A stretch of 64,000 nucleotides of DNA from Eucommia ulmoides. Lineage: Eukaryota; Streptophyta; Magnoliopsida; Garryales; Eucommiaceae. Below the pieces are notes generated by a model. The model worked only from the letters and a program-made list of their open reading frames with translations, had not been told where the DNA came from and did not search any database. Positions 33,120-44,984 of this stretch are shown piece by piece. Positions within the stretch are counted from its first letter, which is position 1. Every line of letters begins with the position of its first letter. A program made the translations under genes and the position numbers. The DNA is taken from contig CM028328.1 in NCBI GenBank assembly GCA_016647705.1, forward strand, positions 5,109,311-5,173,310. Direction: 5' to 3'.

Positions 33120-34640
33120 TGGTAAGGCTTTTACCAGCAGCAGGGATATTTTGTTGTGCAATAAGTATTGCTTCCTTGCAATATTCCTGAGTAAAATGAT
33201 GGTGAGAATAGTTACTATGCAATAACATTTGTTCTATAAATCATAATAGCACATTTTTGCTATTGATGACCCAGAATTAAATCCCACTAATACGATTATT
33301 TCTATACAATAATTAATCATAATAACCACACGTTTTACACAAATTGAACGCGATGTTAATAGTTACTGTACACAAAATTGTACCCAATAGTTGTTATGCA
33401 ACAACATTTATTCTATAGTGATTAAGCATATTTTTGTTGTCATTTGAGCAAAATCAAAATCCATTTTTTCTGCAAAATCAAGTCCACCAATATTATTGTT
33501 ATTGTACATTACTCAATCCCACCAAAAAAATATTGTTGCACAGCAAATTTTGTACGAATTTCCATAAACTTTTGAAGTTCATGAAAGTTTGCATAAAATT
33601 TGGGAAAAACAAACATTTTGTAATGAAATATTTCCTATATGTATTCAAATTACATTTTATCTATCAACGAGGGCTTTTGAATTTTTGCTGCTGGAATATT
33701 TGTTATAACTTTCAGTTGATGTGTTTATTTTAATAAAACCAATTTATTAAACTTTTTTTACAATTTTATTGTTGTGTTTTTTAAGTTCTACATGGTAAGT
33801 TATTGATTCTGCAATTTTATCATTGATTATTTTATTATTTTTGCAAATTTTATTACAGTTGTGAATGTTGTTATGGCAGCAGTGATGGTAGATAGTGAAA
33901 TTGTAGTAGCGGCAGTTCGTAAGCTTTGTTGTAATAATGAATATTTATTGTAGCAGTAATGGTGATAGACAATGATCGTAGTGGTAGTGTTCAGTGGTTA
34001 TAGCGAGATTGGTAAATATTTATTGTGTCAATAAATATAACTTTCTCCTTAACTATAAACAATTCATCCTGAATTAAAAATGAACAAATGATAGGGAACA
34101 ACATTTAAATTGGACAACTTTGTCAATTGGACAACTTTGAACAATTATTACATGTGATACCTTCACAAAAAATGAAATAACACATATATCCCTAATATTT
34201 TTATTTTATTTTATTTTTGGAAAAAAATAAAATTTATTATCGTTATATTTCCCTCCCAAAAAAATAAAGAGAAATAATATTGATTATTTCGAAACTGTTT
34301 GGTTTACAATTGCAAAATAATTTATTTTTTTATTGATTGAAAAATATTTTTAAAATCTAATAAAATTAAATAATCTCACGATAAATTATTTTCAAAAACT
34401 CCATTGAAAAAAATAAAAACTTGTTGTGTCACAATTTTTAATTTTTTTGAAAGTAATTTGCAAAAATATTAAATTATTTCCGAAAAAACTATGTTTTAAA
34501 CTTTGTCATATATCAATTTAAAACCATTTTTTTCAGAGAAATTTTTATAAAATTATTTTACGAAAATAATATTTTGTTAGAAAAATTATTTTAAAAAATT
34601 TTCCAATTTTTTTTTTTTTTTAATTGCAAACCCCAAACAG
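33120..34640. other. Intergenic region
   Basis: AT-rich. Phrases such as AATAGTT.CT.TGCA.CAACATTTATTCTATA occur twice (about 33208 and 33381), marking a diverged internal repeat. Several plus-strand frames are open but unrecognised. No gene called. Confidence 0.45.
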
Positions 34641-34643
34641 AGC

Positions 34644-36400
34644 CTAAGAGAATTGATTGCGTGAGGAAAACGTCTGTCCAAATTTCCACGTGGCAGGAAC
34701 CACGTTGATAAATTGCATCGTCGTTCCATCGACCAGAGATAGTCTAAACGACATCGCTTGGTTTCGGAGGTCCGACCCGATTTGCCAGTTGGCTCCCCAG
34801 TTTCGGGTCATGGACACCCATGTTCTCGTTCTGGAGCCCCGAACCGACGCCGTTTTGACGTCCCCACTGCCACCAACGTTGGAGAACATCACCATGTTGA
34901 AATTTGATTGGCCCCTCATTGTGAAACGGACCCCACCTCTTCTTCTACAAGACACCCTTCAAAAAATAAATAGAAATTCGTAAATTATTTAATTAATTAA
35001 AAAAATAAAGTTATATATATATAAAATCAATTACCTCCGGTAGAGCACCGGAACGATGCCCTCATTTCCCTGCCGAGCAATACGAAGGAACGCAGGCATA
35101 GACATGTCGAAGTGGTGGCGTGGAGGATCACACCACCCGCCGTTATTGTTTGACGGGCAAAAGTTGGTGGCGGTCACCGCCACCACTGCCCGCCGGAGAC
35201 ACCACTTGGGATCAGCCACATAGTTGCACATTACTTGGTAGCAGGCCCCACATGACTGACCACCTTTGAAGAGAGCGCCGCTCAGCGCCGTCGTGTGAAC
35301 ACCAAAGCCGGCGTGGAGGGTGTTCTCATAACCACAAGCTCCTCCTATTTATTAAATGGAAAAAAAAAAAAAAGTTTAGTGCTAATTAGGGCACATGCAT
35401 ATTAATAATGTTTAAAAATATGTATCATTTGGGTGGCATTTGTTTAGCCTTTAGTGTTTATGTTTATGTTTTAAGATTTTATTAATTACTTTTTGAAAAT
35501 TTAATCAGAAACAAAAATTTAAGAATAATTTTATATAGTTTTTGAAAAATTCTTTTAAAAAACAGAGAGCATAATAAAAATAATTTTTTTGTTCTCATAT
35601 GTTTATCAGTATTTTAATTTTTTTAAAAATTAACTCACAAAGTGATATTATTTATAACTTGACTATCAACCCTTCTCACATTCGATGTGAAATAAACTCA
35701 ACAATCTCGTCACACATCGATCATTTGAATTGGTTAACTCTCAACCAATTTCTCTCTTCGTGATTATTGGGTCAGAGATGTTATAACTTATGCTCTAATA
35801 CAAATATTGTATAGGATGCTCTTATATCTCTCTTAATTAACCCTCAAAATTAGCTCACGAACAACTATGGATCTAAAAAATAGTTTGAGGGGATAAAAAA
35901 AAAAATTAGATATTTATATAATTCATGAGCATCTTACTTTTTTAAATTTTTTAATTGATTTTTTTTAAATAAAATTTTAAGAGTGAAAATTAAAAATTTC
36001 ATAAGTTGGGGTGGGGCTGAGTCCCATAGGCCTACAGTAAATCCGCCATTGCTCATGAAATGAGACTTTTTCGCACACCTATAACGTATCATCAGTCTCT
36101 TCAATAATGGCTGATATGAGATAAATTTAACAATATGATGAATATAAAAAGAATTATCATAGAATTAAAGGGAAAAAAAAACTTAAAGAAATTTTGGGAC
36201 TTGTAAAAAAGGGTTTGTATTAATTTCTTCATTTGCATTAATTAGTTAAATAATTAAAACTTACCAAGAGTGGAGGGGTTTTGGTTGGCTCCATAGAACG
36301 TTGCATGACCGTTAATCCAACCGTTAATTTGCCCGTTGATCCCCATGAACAAGCAGCACCACCACCAAAGCAAAAACATATGAATTTGAACAGCCGCCAT
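34644..36400 (-). CDS. Alpha-expansin
   Basis: A secreted, non-enzymatic wall-loosening protein that disrupts cellulose-xyloglucan contacts at acid pH. Three minus-strand coding exons, 36265-36400, 35035-35344 and 34644-34956, give about 252 residues, the normal length. Residues 1-24 form a signal peptide ([16 protein letters not shown]). Domain 1 has [47 protein letters not shown] and all eight expected cysteines. The HFD motif marks the alpha (EXPA) family. Domain 2 carries the surface aromatic residues in [12 protein letters not shown] and ends in FGQTF, close to the family ending. The exon 3 acceptor at 34957 restores YRRVSC, matching the family YRRVPC. Oddities: an ING-ING-ING repeat before HATFYG and a run [13 protein letters not shown] box lies about 90 bp upstream of the ATG. 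The subclass is not assigned. Confidence 0.93.
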
Positions 36401-36487
36401 TGCTATATATATATGTATGTATATATATCTATTACAAAGGTTACTTAGGTATAGCAATTTGTTTGAATGCCTCCTCGGAGAGCTTCC

Positions 36488-36494
36488 ATTTATA
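36488..36494 (-). promoter_or_regulatory. TATA box of the expansin gene
   Basis: The minus strand reads CTATAAATGG about 90 bp upstream of the ATG at 36400, the normal position for a plant TATA box with a short 5' UTR. Confidence 0.65.
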
Positions 36495-36540
36495 GATACA
36501 AATCCATTCTCACAAACGTAAGACGCGGTTGTCGGTGATT

Positions 36541-36546
<6 letters not shown>

Positions 36547-36596
<50 letters not shown>
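36547..36596. repeat. (GT)n microsatellite in the expansin promoter
   Basis: About 25 GT units, ending roughly 50 bp upstream of the TATA box. It is followed by TA/TG-rich sequence to 36670. Confidence 0.95.
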
Positions 36597-36597
<1 letters not shown>

Positions 36598-36769
36598 TAT
36601 CATGTGTATATGTATACGTATATATATACATACATATGTATATATAGTGTGTGTGTATATGTGTGTGTGTACTGTGAAGAAATCGATCTCTCTGCATTAA
36701 TTTGAGTTTGTTAATATTACGCGTTTTTCCACGTCCCTTGGTGTACGGAGAAACAAATCTAGAGGTTTT

Positions 36770-37790
36770 TGACACTTGTAACCCTAAAGTTTGACCAAAA
36801 TCTCACTTTGGCAACTATAGTTTCAATTTGAACATATCACACCTTAAAGTTGCTTAATCTTCGCATTATAGTCCAAGTCATTATCCCGGATAAGGATACA
36901 AGTCACATTAAAATCGTACATTAAGGTATAGTGGGTCAATTAATGTCGGAATGGGTCTAAATGAAAATAACCAATATCATATAAAGTATGGTAATAAATA
37001 ATTAGGCCTAAATGGGAATAACACATATCGTATAAAGTGTGATGAATAAGTAATTAACAATTCGGACCGAGAAACTACAGCCATAGCACTGTAATATTTA
37101 AATTGATCAATTAATATAAAATCAAATTTAGTTTAATTCATTCTTCCCAAATCAAGGGGAATTGTCATTCTCTCCAAATCAAGAGGAATTAATTATGAAT
37201 TTTGCTTACATATATTCATGCTAGCTAGTAACAATTTTGAGATAAAACTCAATTTCTGATTAACTTATTTTCATGTTGGAGGACATTTGACCGATACTAT
37301 ACTAGTAATCCAAGTACTTTTCCTAAATTTTGCATGTGTTAATCAATGAGTTGAGAACTGGGAGCATCATGGATTTTCCAGCAATATCAATCCCCATCAT
37401 TATTTTGGATGGAAACTCAATTTCTGATTAACTTATTTTCATGTTGGAGGATATTTGACCGATACTATACTGGTAATCCAAGTACTTTTCCTAAATTTTG
37501 CATGTGTTAATCAGTGAGTTGAGAACTGAGAGCATCATGGATTTTCCAGCAATATCAATCCCCATCGTTATTTTGGATGGAAAATAGTTATTTGTCATGC
37601 ACGTGAGTGTTTTTTAGAAGCTTATAGAAAATTTAATCCTCCTCCTTCCCTCTCATCCTTCTCGCCCAAAGATTCAAAAATATAAATATAACATTATATA
37701 CATAGCTTCTTTTCTTTTTCTTTTTTTCAGAAAATGCAACTATGGGGACTAAAGTGAAATAATACTCAAACTTTGAGGGTGTAAAAATCC
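36770..37790. mobile_element. Long-TIR Mutator-type element of about 1 kb
   Basis: The left end has TTTTTGACACTTGTAACCC, CTCACTTTGGCAACTATAG and AATTTGAACATATCACACC. The right end has ATGGGGACTAAAGTGAAATA and TCAAACTTTGAGGGTGTAAA, the reverse complement. Same family as 51950-52485 but with a longer core containing a 167-bp tandem duplication. Confidence 0.7.
37246..37582. repeat. 167-bp tandem duplication
   Basis: Two nearly identical head-to-tail copies starting AACTCAATTTCTGATTAAC at 37246 and 37413, differing at only a few positions. The high identity implies a recent duplication. Confidence 0.95.
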
Positions 37791-38169
37791 TCGAGCATAA
37801 AAATACAAGTGAGTGGGGAGGAGCATGCAAACAAGAATAATGCAAGAGCCATGTGATTGGTTAAAAGTATGTCACTCGTCGGTTCACAAAAATAATGTTG
37901 ATGATGTTCAAATTTGGTATCAATGGAGAAAAGGTGATCATCAATGTCCCCAAAAAAAAATGAAAAGAAAAGAAAAGAAGATAAAAATGACACTTTGTAG
38001 GCTTCAAGTTTGATCATTATTTTATTTTGGTCCTATTGCAATTTCGAAACACATGCCACGTGCCATGCACCTACCTCTTTTGAGGGTTTTAATGGGCACT
38101 TCAATCTCTTTTCTTTCCCCCCACCCCCAACTCCAAATTTTCTACAGAACACACACACACATGTTACCA

Positions 38170-39475
38170 AAAATTGAATCGTCATATATTATTTCTTGAC
38201 ATTCAGAATAGATTCTTTCCTAAGTTTGAGTTTTTGTAAGACAATACATTTCAAGTGAGTCTATCGGCATTGCACTTCGATATGAGAATCAATAGAGTTT
38301 TTTTAGAGTGTTTTGGTAGAGTAACGACTAAGAATTAGTGGACATACCACGTTAGACCCCTCATTTATAGTATTTATACGAAATAGAAGGTTTGTTTGGT
38401 AAGTCTTCTATAAATCTAGGTTAGTCCCCATTAATGCTGCAGATTTAATGAGATATGACAGTAATGGACCGTTATATTTGAGTCATAATTGCCCATTTCA
38501 TAAATGGTGGCCAGTTGTAATAGTTTTCGAGCACGTGATACATTCTGAGCAAGAAATACTGTGGTGTTGTCCACAGCAGTCCCGAGGGTAGAATCGTAGT
38601 GCAATGAGCTTATGGTCTCAGTTAAGGTTTACATTTTGCACACTGTCTTCACATTTTCTTTGTAGTCTCCTCGAGTACCGGCAATATCCTCGATTACCGA
38701 TAGTTGATGGGTTTGAGTTCACACGCTTGTTATGTGAGTTTATCTTCAAACGTGGCGGCTTTTGGAGCTGGTCAAGAGAATCCGCATAAGATGACCTGTT
38801 TTCTTGAGCCTAATAGTAAAAGGTAGTTGGGAATATATTCATTAGTTGAGGTCCTGGAATTGGTGGTGGCTATGGTAGCTGGTTTTGCTAATCATTCTTT
38901 GCACGTTTTGAGAGAGGTCACGAACCTCCATTATCAGATCCATCAACAACAATGATGATTCGTTCACCGGAGGGGCCAATCCTCGAATTCGTTGTGTGGA
39001 TGGGTTATCTCTCATTCTCTTGTTCATTGGTCATGATCCCAGATCTCAAGGTAACCATAAAATTTTCTAAAATTGCGAGAAAAGACTCTTAGTCAGTTTC
39101 CATAGATGACACAATTTTGATGATGCAAAAATTTGAATCGTTAAATATGGCCTCTTGAGATTTAGAATGGATTCTTTCATAAGCTTGGGTTTTTGCAAAA
39201 TAATGCACCACGGGTGAATCTGCTGGCGTTGCACATCCACTGTGACAATCAATAGAGTTTTCTAAGAGTATTTTAGTAGAGTAACGGCTAAGAATTAGAG
39301 AACATACTTTGCTAGACCCTCTTTTGCAATATTTATAGCATATGGGATGCTTGTTTGACAAATGTAGGTTAGTCTCCATTAATACTCCAGATTTAATATG
39401 ATATGATAATATTGAAGTCATACATTTGAGTGGATTGTTCACCAAAAATTCCAAATAAATTTGGTGGCCGCCCTA
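38170..39475 (-). mobile_element. Mini LTR retroelement (TRIM-like or deleted gypsy)
   Basis: Two direct repeats of about 350 bp, roughly 38170-38520 and 39126-39475, share TTAAATCT.CAG.ATTAATGG, AATTCTTAGCCGTTACTCTA and CTATTGATTGTCA (minus-strand reading) at roughly 75% identity. The right copy has a TATAAATA box on the minus strand. Between them, just inside the right repeat, the minus strand has TGGTTACCTTGAGATC, which could be a primer site, then a frame beginning MTNEQENERDNPSTQRIRGL that resembles a gag start. No pol is present. The exact LTR ends and target duplication were not found. Confidence 0.5.
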
Positions 39476-39878
39476 ATATTAACTGAAATGTTTCAAAATT
39501 TACACTTTTTACCCCAAGTTTTTATGTTTAATCGCATTTGAGCATGGTTAAATTTTTATGAAACAAGTCCTAAGAATTTCGGTGCCAATAATACAAACTT
39601 TTGCATTTGAATATGTTATTGGAGTTGAATAATTAATTTCTATTATTAAAATTGAAATAGTTGAAAATTGGGGGGGTTGTCTCCTGACAGACTGATGATG
39701 CAAAAGTTAAGACGAAAAAAAAAGACTTGTCTAATGCCCCCCATGTGTTGAGATCTTTTGGGGTCATAATGGGAGGAAGCAAAAGAATGTGGCCTTTGTC
39801 ACCATTTCAATTTTTTATTATTTTAATTTATCTTATAAAAAAATATGTGTAGACCAACGGAATTTAAATCCAAGTTTA
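39475..39878. other. Spacer between transposon remnants
   Basis: AT-rich, no recognisable content. Confidence 0.4.
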
Positions 39879-39879
39879 T

Positions 39880-40189
39880 ATCACAATTTCCATAATTTTT
39901 TTGGATTTTTGTTATGGTAAAATATCAAATAAAATAAAAATCAAACTTGTTTGCTTTTCAAATCTAGCAACAACAATTTTTTAAGACTAGGGATTCCCTG
40001 GTGATATTATATTTATACATGTAAAAAGATATTAATCACAATTTCCATAATTTTTTTGGATTTTTGTTATGGTAAAATATCAAATAAAATAAAAATCAAA
40101 CTTGTTTGCTTTTCAAATCTAGCAACAACAATTTTTTAAGACTAAGGATTCCCTGGTGATATTATATTTATACATGTAAAAAGATATTA
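39880..40189. repeat. 155-bp tandem duplication
   Basis: Two almost identical copies beginning ATCACAATTTCCATAATTT at 39880 and 40035 and ending AAAAAGATATTA. It lies directly next to the truncated end of the minus-strand copia element. Confidence 0.95.
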
Positions 40190-40239
40190 ACTGGTAAAAA
40201 AGTTAGCAAATGAAGCACATGTAAAAGTGATCAAAAAAT

Positions 40240-42678
40240 ATGACTTTAGCCACCAAGATCTTTCATCTTGAACTGATCATTAAAAAAAAAAATTGAGTTT
40301 GAAAATTTCGCATAGATCATCTGTTGTGATGATCATGTTGTCCACATATAATAAAATGAGGATAATGTCGTCGTCAATTTGGTGAATAAATAGAGCAGAA
40401 TCATAAGGCTAGATGTACTCGAACTGGTAGATGGAGGTGTTAAATTTTGCAAACTAAGCACATGGATGTTGTTTGAGACCATATAGGCACAACGAAGGCA
40501 ACAAACTTTGTGTTGAGGAGTAGGTAAGTTAGAAGGGGTATGCATATAAACTTCTTCAAGGAGATCGCCGTTGAGAAAGACATTCTTGACATGTATCTGA
40601 AAAAGGGTTCATTTGTGAGCATAGACAAATGTGAGTCTAGTGTATGAAGCAAATATCTATTTGTAGTCTATTCCATATTCCCGAGCGACTTATTTTGCAA
40701 CAAGTCGAGCTTTATAACGTTCAACAACCATTAAAATGAGTTTTGATTTTGAAAATCTGCTTGCATGTGATAAAAGTTTTCTCGAGAGAGAGAGAGAGGT
40801 CAATGAGATCCCAAGTATGGGTTTGGCTAGGGCATGAAGTTCCTCGTTCATTGCTTTCTTCCAAAAAGGGTTAGTAGTTGCCCCCTTATAGGATTGAGTC
40901 TCATGCAAATTAAGTATGGTAGAAAAACAATGAAGACCACAAAGATATGGGAGAGGTTATGTCATCTTGCTAGAAAGACGTGGATTTTCTAGGACAAGCT
41001 TTTTTGGTGCAACATCTGAAGTCATTAGGATATGCTCGAGGGAGCCTTGCTTAGGATGTGTAAATAGAATAGGAACGTCAGTGGGGGTGGCTGGACGATC
41101 TATTTGAGGTTCAGTGATATTTGTGTTTGAATGATCAAGAAAGAGGTTTAAAGATAGATTAGTGAAATATAGATAGTTGGTGGAAGATGTCAAATGAAAC
41201 TTGGATATAGAAGAAACCATCTTGTGTTCATAGAAGGTGACATAAAGAGAAAGAGACTATAGTTAGGAGAAACTCCATACAACTTCTCACACGAGAAAAA
41301 ATTAGCGATGATAGGTTAATGACTCGATTGATGGTATAGATGACAGTGAGAGCAGCTTCTCCTCAGAGACGCTCCGGACAAGATGATAAAATGAGTAGTG
41401 CACGAATGGTATCTAGGATCTGTCGATGTTTACATTCGGCTTAACCATTTTGGGCAGAAGTGGCAGGGCAAGATCTTTGCAAAAGTATGCCATGTTTTCG
41501 AAGGGTGGCAATGTAAGACTGTTCTTTGTATTCTATGATATTGTTAAATTTGAAGACTTTAATATTGCGGAAAAATTGAGTTTGAACCATGGCAACTAAT
41601 TCAAAATAAATTTGAGGTAATTTGAAATGCTTATGCATAGGTACAAACAGGTGTATCGATCATCAACAAATATGACAAAATATTTGGATCCCCCTATTAT
41701 GGTAGAAGGTGAGGGTCCCCAAACATCAGAGTGGACTGGGTCAAAGGGTACTTGAGAGATTGAGTCGCTAATGGAAAAAGATAATACGTTTTGTTTAGCT
41801 TGTTGACGTGGAAGTCAATCGAGACGCTTGGTAGAGACAGAACCTAATTTCTCGCCAGAGGCCAAAGTGCGGATACGTCCAACGGATGCATGATCTAATT
41901 GGGAATGTCAAAGGCTGAGAGAAGATGAATCAATTAATGATTATGGGGATAGTGGTAGTGGTGGTGGTGATGAGGATGATGATTGTGATGGTAATAATGA
42001 TGAGGATGAAGATGGTAAAGATGAATCAGGTGATGATGATGAAGATGGTGGTGGTGGTGGTAGTGGTACTGAGGATGATGATGGTGATAATGATGATTTT
42101 GGTGGGAGTTCCACAAGTTGATCAAGGGGTATTAGGTAGTAGCGGTAAAGATTGAGATGGAAGGTAGAAATCATTGAGCTCAAATAGATGTCCAATTTAC
42201 CACCATCCCCAAGAGTTTTTTTAGTTCGAGAATCCTGCACACGATAACCATTAACCAGTATTAGAAAATATTATTTCAAGTCCCAATTCGCAGAGTTGCC
42301 TAACAGATGAAAGGTTTAAAGTGAGTTTTGGAATTAAATATGTGTCAAGAATATGAAGATATTAAGTAAAAATATGGCCGGTATGACTGAAACGCATATG
42401 AGAACCATCAACAATACGAATGGTAAGAGCATTCACAATGGATAGTTTGGATAAGAATATATGGGGTCAAAGGTCATGTGATTACAACATGCAAAATCAA
42501 TTAACCAAAAAGAATTACCTCTAATAAGTAAAAGGGCAGGAGAAAAATTTGTACAGTTGCAGAGAAAACATTTAAAGATTAAAGACATATCCCCAATAGA
42601 CATGGAAACAAAGGTGGAGGCAAGATCATAACCCTTATTGGCAGCAAGAATGATCGGTGAAGGATAACCCTTGGACAT
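40240..42678 (-). pseudogene. Copia pol relic
   Basis: Protease to reverse transcriptase order as in Ty1-copia, scattered over several frames. The integrase catalytic Asp in FVIFVDD and the PVHSDVWG segment are readable, the protease active-site triad is changed, and the reverse transcriptase YVDD box reads YVDN. No functional polyprotein is possible. Confidence 0.85.
41930..42120. repeat. Trinucleotide (GAT/GGT) expansion in the copia linker
   Basis: About 190 bp of GAT, GGT and AGT triplets. On the minus strand in the pol frame it spells a Ser/Pro-rich linker placed directly before the pre-integrase motif, where copia polyproteins normally have a short Ser/Pro stretch. Confidence 0.8.
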
Positions 42679-43044
42679 TGTTATTGAATCAGATTAACAA
42701 TATACAAGAAAATATAAAGTATGATGTGAATCTGAAAAATAGAGGTCACAAGTGGATTCATAATGCTGAAATTATCTAAGAACTGGTCTAAGGTTGTAAA
42801 AAGCCCTTGAACCAATCAAAATACCGTAATGAACTGAATCAACAATATAAGGAGAAATATATTGTATGATCTGAATTTAAATATACGGACTCCATTAATT
42901 GATCCATAACGTTGAAATTAGATAGGAACCAATATCCAAATCTCAAAAACATATCTAAAAAGTAGTAAAGCGGTCAATATATATCCAATATTGAATCGGT
43001 CAACAGGCACCATTCACTAGGATTGACGAGGTGGACAGAATACT

Positions 43045-43400
43045 AGCGTGGTGACAAGTGGCGCTGACGGGGAAGTTGAGGTGTCACTGATGTGGCATCT
43101 ATCTGTACGATGACATGGCAGACTATATGGCACAGGGTGCAAAGATTTGTTAGCGTAGAGGTGAAGTGGTAAAGTTATTGCTAACGCAACACCTGAAATG
43201 ACTACTGACGTAGCAAATGGAGTGTCGTTGATGTGGCAAGCCAACTAACTGTATTTGTTGACGTGGCTAATGATGTGTCTGATTAGGTGTTGTTGACGTG
43301 GATGCCTTGTGGCGTTGACATGGCGGGTGAGTCAACACTGACATAGCAAATGATTCAGCAGTTAATAGGGCTAACGTGGATGTGGCAGTGTATAAAATGG
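43045..43400. repeat. Degenerate array of TGACGTGGC motifs
   Basis: At least eight variants of TGACGTGGC (TGATGTGGC, TGACATGGC, TGACGTAGC, AACGTGGAT) spaced about 20-50 bp apart, in the part of the minus-strand copia where gag is expected. Confidence 0.75.
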
Positions 43401-44085
43401 AAGACAATAGCCTTTGGACGCGCGTGCGAACACGTGCTCTGGCAGTGATTTTCATGTTGTTTTCTTTGTCTCGTCAAGACAATTTGAATGGTATGATAGA
43501 TGTGGATATCTGAGCAAAGGTGAAGCCTTTAGTTACCAATGAAGTTGACGGCAGCGCTAGAATGCTTTTGTGCCACATGAGAACGCGTGAGGCAATGGAT
43601 GGGCTATGCTCTGGTGGCATTAGACTAGCCATTACAAGGCAAGTTTGATGGTGGTGTCAAATTTGATGTATAGTAATTGAGCGATGGTAAAACGTATCGA
43701 AGGCAACAACTACAATGATTTAGAAAGGAAAACAAGTTGCAAAATTTTAGTAAGAAATTGGCTCTTAATACCATATTAGAATAATTGAAGGACAAAATAT
43801 TAAGAGATAATATGAGATGATTGTATTAATATGTGTAAAAAAATACAATTTACAGATATCTACAAATGTGTCTATATATAGACAAGGATTAGTGTTTAAC
43901 CTAATGGGTCTAAGGTTTAACCTAGTAAGTCAAGACTCATATACATATACATATAAGATTAAAAATATAAAAATAAAAAATAAAAAAATATCAAAGATCT
44001 TGAAAGGTTCAAGAATATGAAAAAACAGTACGAAGAGAACGCTAACCCATGATATAACAAATACCACTAAATTCATATAGTCTTA

Positions 44086-44789
44086 GAGTTTATTTGATAA
44101 CCACTTAATTTTTAAGTGCTGAAAATTTAAGTGCTGAAAATTAAGTACTGAAATTTTAAGTGATGAAAATTTAAGAAGGTTGTTTGATAAAATTGTGTTG
44201 AAAATTTAAGTGCTGAATTTTTTTTATTTGCTTGATAAGTACAAAATTTGTATGCTGAAAATTGTTTAATTTACCTAACTATTTTTGAATCAAGATAATG
44301 TGAAGAAAAAAAAATTGACAACAAAACAATAAAATCAGGATGTTATTTTTTAAAAAAAATAAAATTATATTAAAATTAAAAATAAAAATTAACCCAAAAA
44401 TATGTATATATTATGTATTTTTTTTTTTATGTAATTTGATTGCTTAAATTAAATTATAACAATAATTTAAATATAAAATAAAATTAAAACCATAAAATAA
44501 TTCAAAATTAATTCAATTCTTATTAATCCTAATTCTAATTAAACCCTCATAGGGAATCAAGGGTAAAAGAGTCAAAACATGATTTTTTTTTAAGTAAGAA
44601 ATAATAGAGTATATTAAGCAAAATAAAATAAGTGAAAGAATTTTAACTTAATTTTTTACCCATATTTTAACTTAATTTTTAAGTTAACTTAATTAATTAA
44701 GTGATACTAATATTTATCAAACAAATTTAATTAATTAAGTACTTAATATAATCAGTTTTAAATACTTAATTTTTTTATCAAATATATCC
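44086..44789. mobile_element. 704-bp PIF/Harbinger non-autonomous element
   Basis: The ends GAGTTTATTTGATAA and TTATCAAATATATCC are inverted repeats, flanked by TTA at 44083-44085 and 44790-44792. Left subterminal repeats are of the type AAGTGCTGAAAATTTAAG. The AT-rich core is non-coding. It is an inverted relative of 58977-59648. Confidence 0.88.
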
Positions 44790-44984
44790 TTATCGCCACG
44801 AGTATTTCAAAAGCATGACATGCTAGAAAGATGACCTTTAAAAACCAAATAATTAATTGTTTGTGGTATGAATTTCACCACAAACAAATTCTTATGTATA
44901 CGAAGTAGAGAAGAAGCATTATTTCTCACATCTTCATGACTCACACATCCACAATTTGTACAAACACCAAGAGGGGGGGGGGGC

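Larger units (their letters stand above)
40235..44045 (-). mobile_element. Truncated Ty1-copia retrotransposon, minus strand
   Basis: Reading the minus strand from the right: an LTR-like segment of about 270 bp ending CAATTATTCTAATA at 43774, then TGGTATTAAGAGCC, a methionine-tRNA-type primer site. A leader without a recognisable gag follows, with a TGACGTGGC array. Next are a protease-like segment with the usual Asp-Ser-Gly-Ala region altered to WLIDFACCNHMT (42460-42500), a linker rich in Ser/Pro, a pre-integrase remnant (SQLDHASVGRIR), integrase (PVHSDVWGPSPS, KYFVIFVDD, SCPATSAQNG) and reverse transcriptase (NPFWKKAMNEEL, RYKARLVAK, LLYVDN in place of YVDD, KMKDLGG). Homology stops at about 40235, so RNase H and the 3' LTR are missing. 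Many stops and frameshifts show it is dead. Confidence 0.85.

Noticed and set aside
41925..42155. Met/Val-rich plus-strand frame and His-rich minus-strand frame
   Set aside because: Both are shadows of the triplet expansion; the frame continuous with copia pol is the Ser/Pro one on the minus strand.
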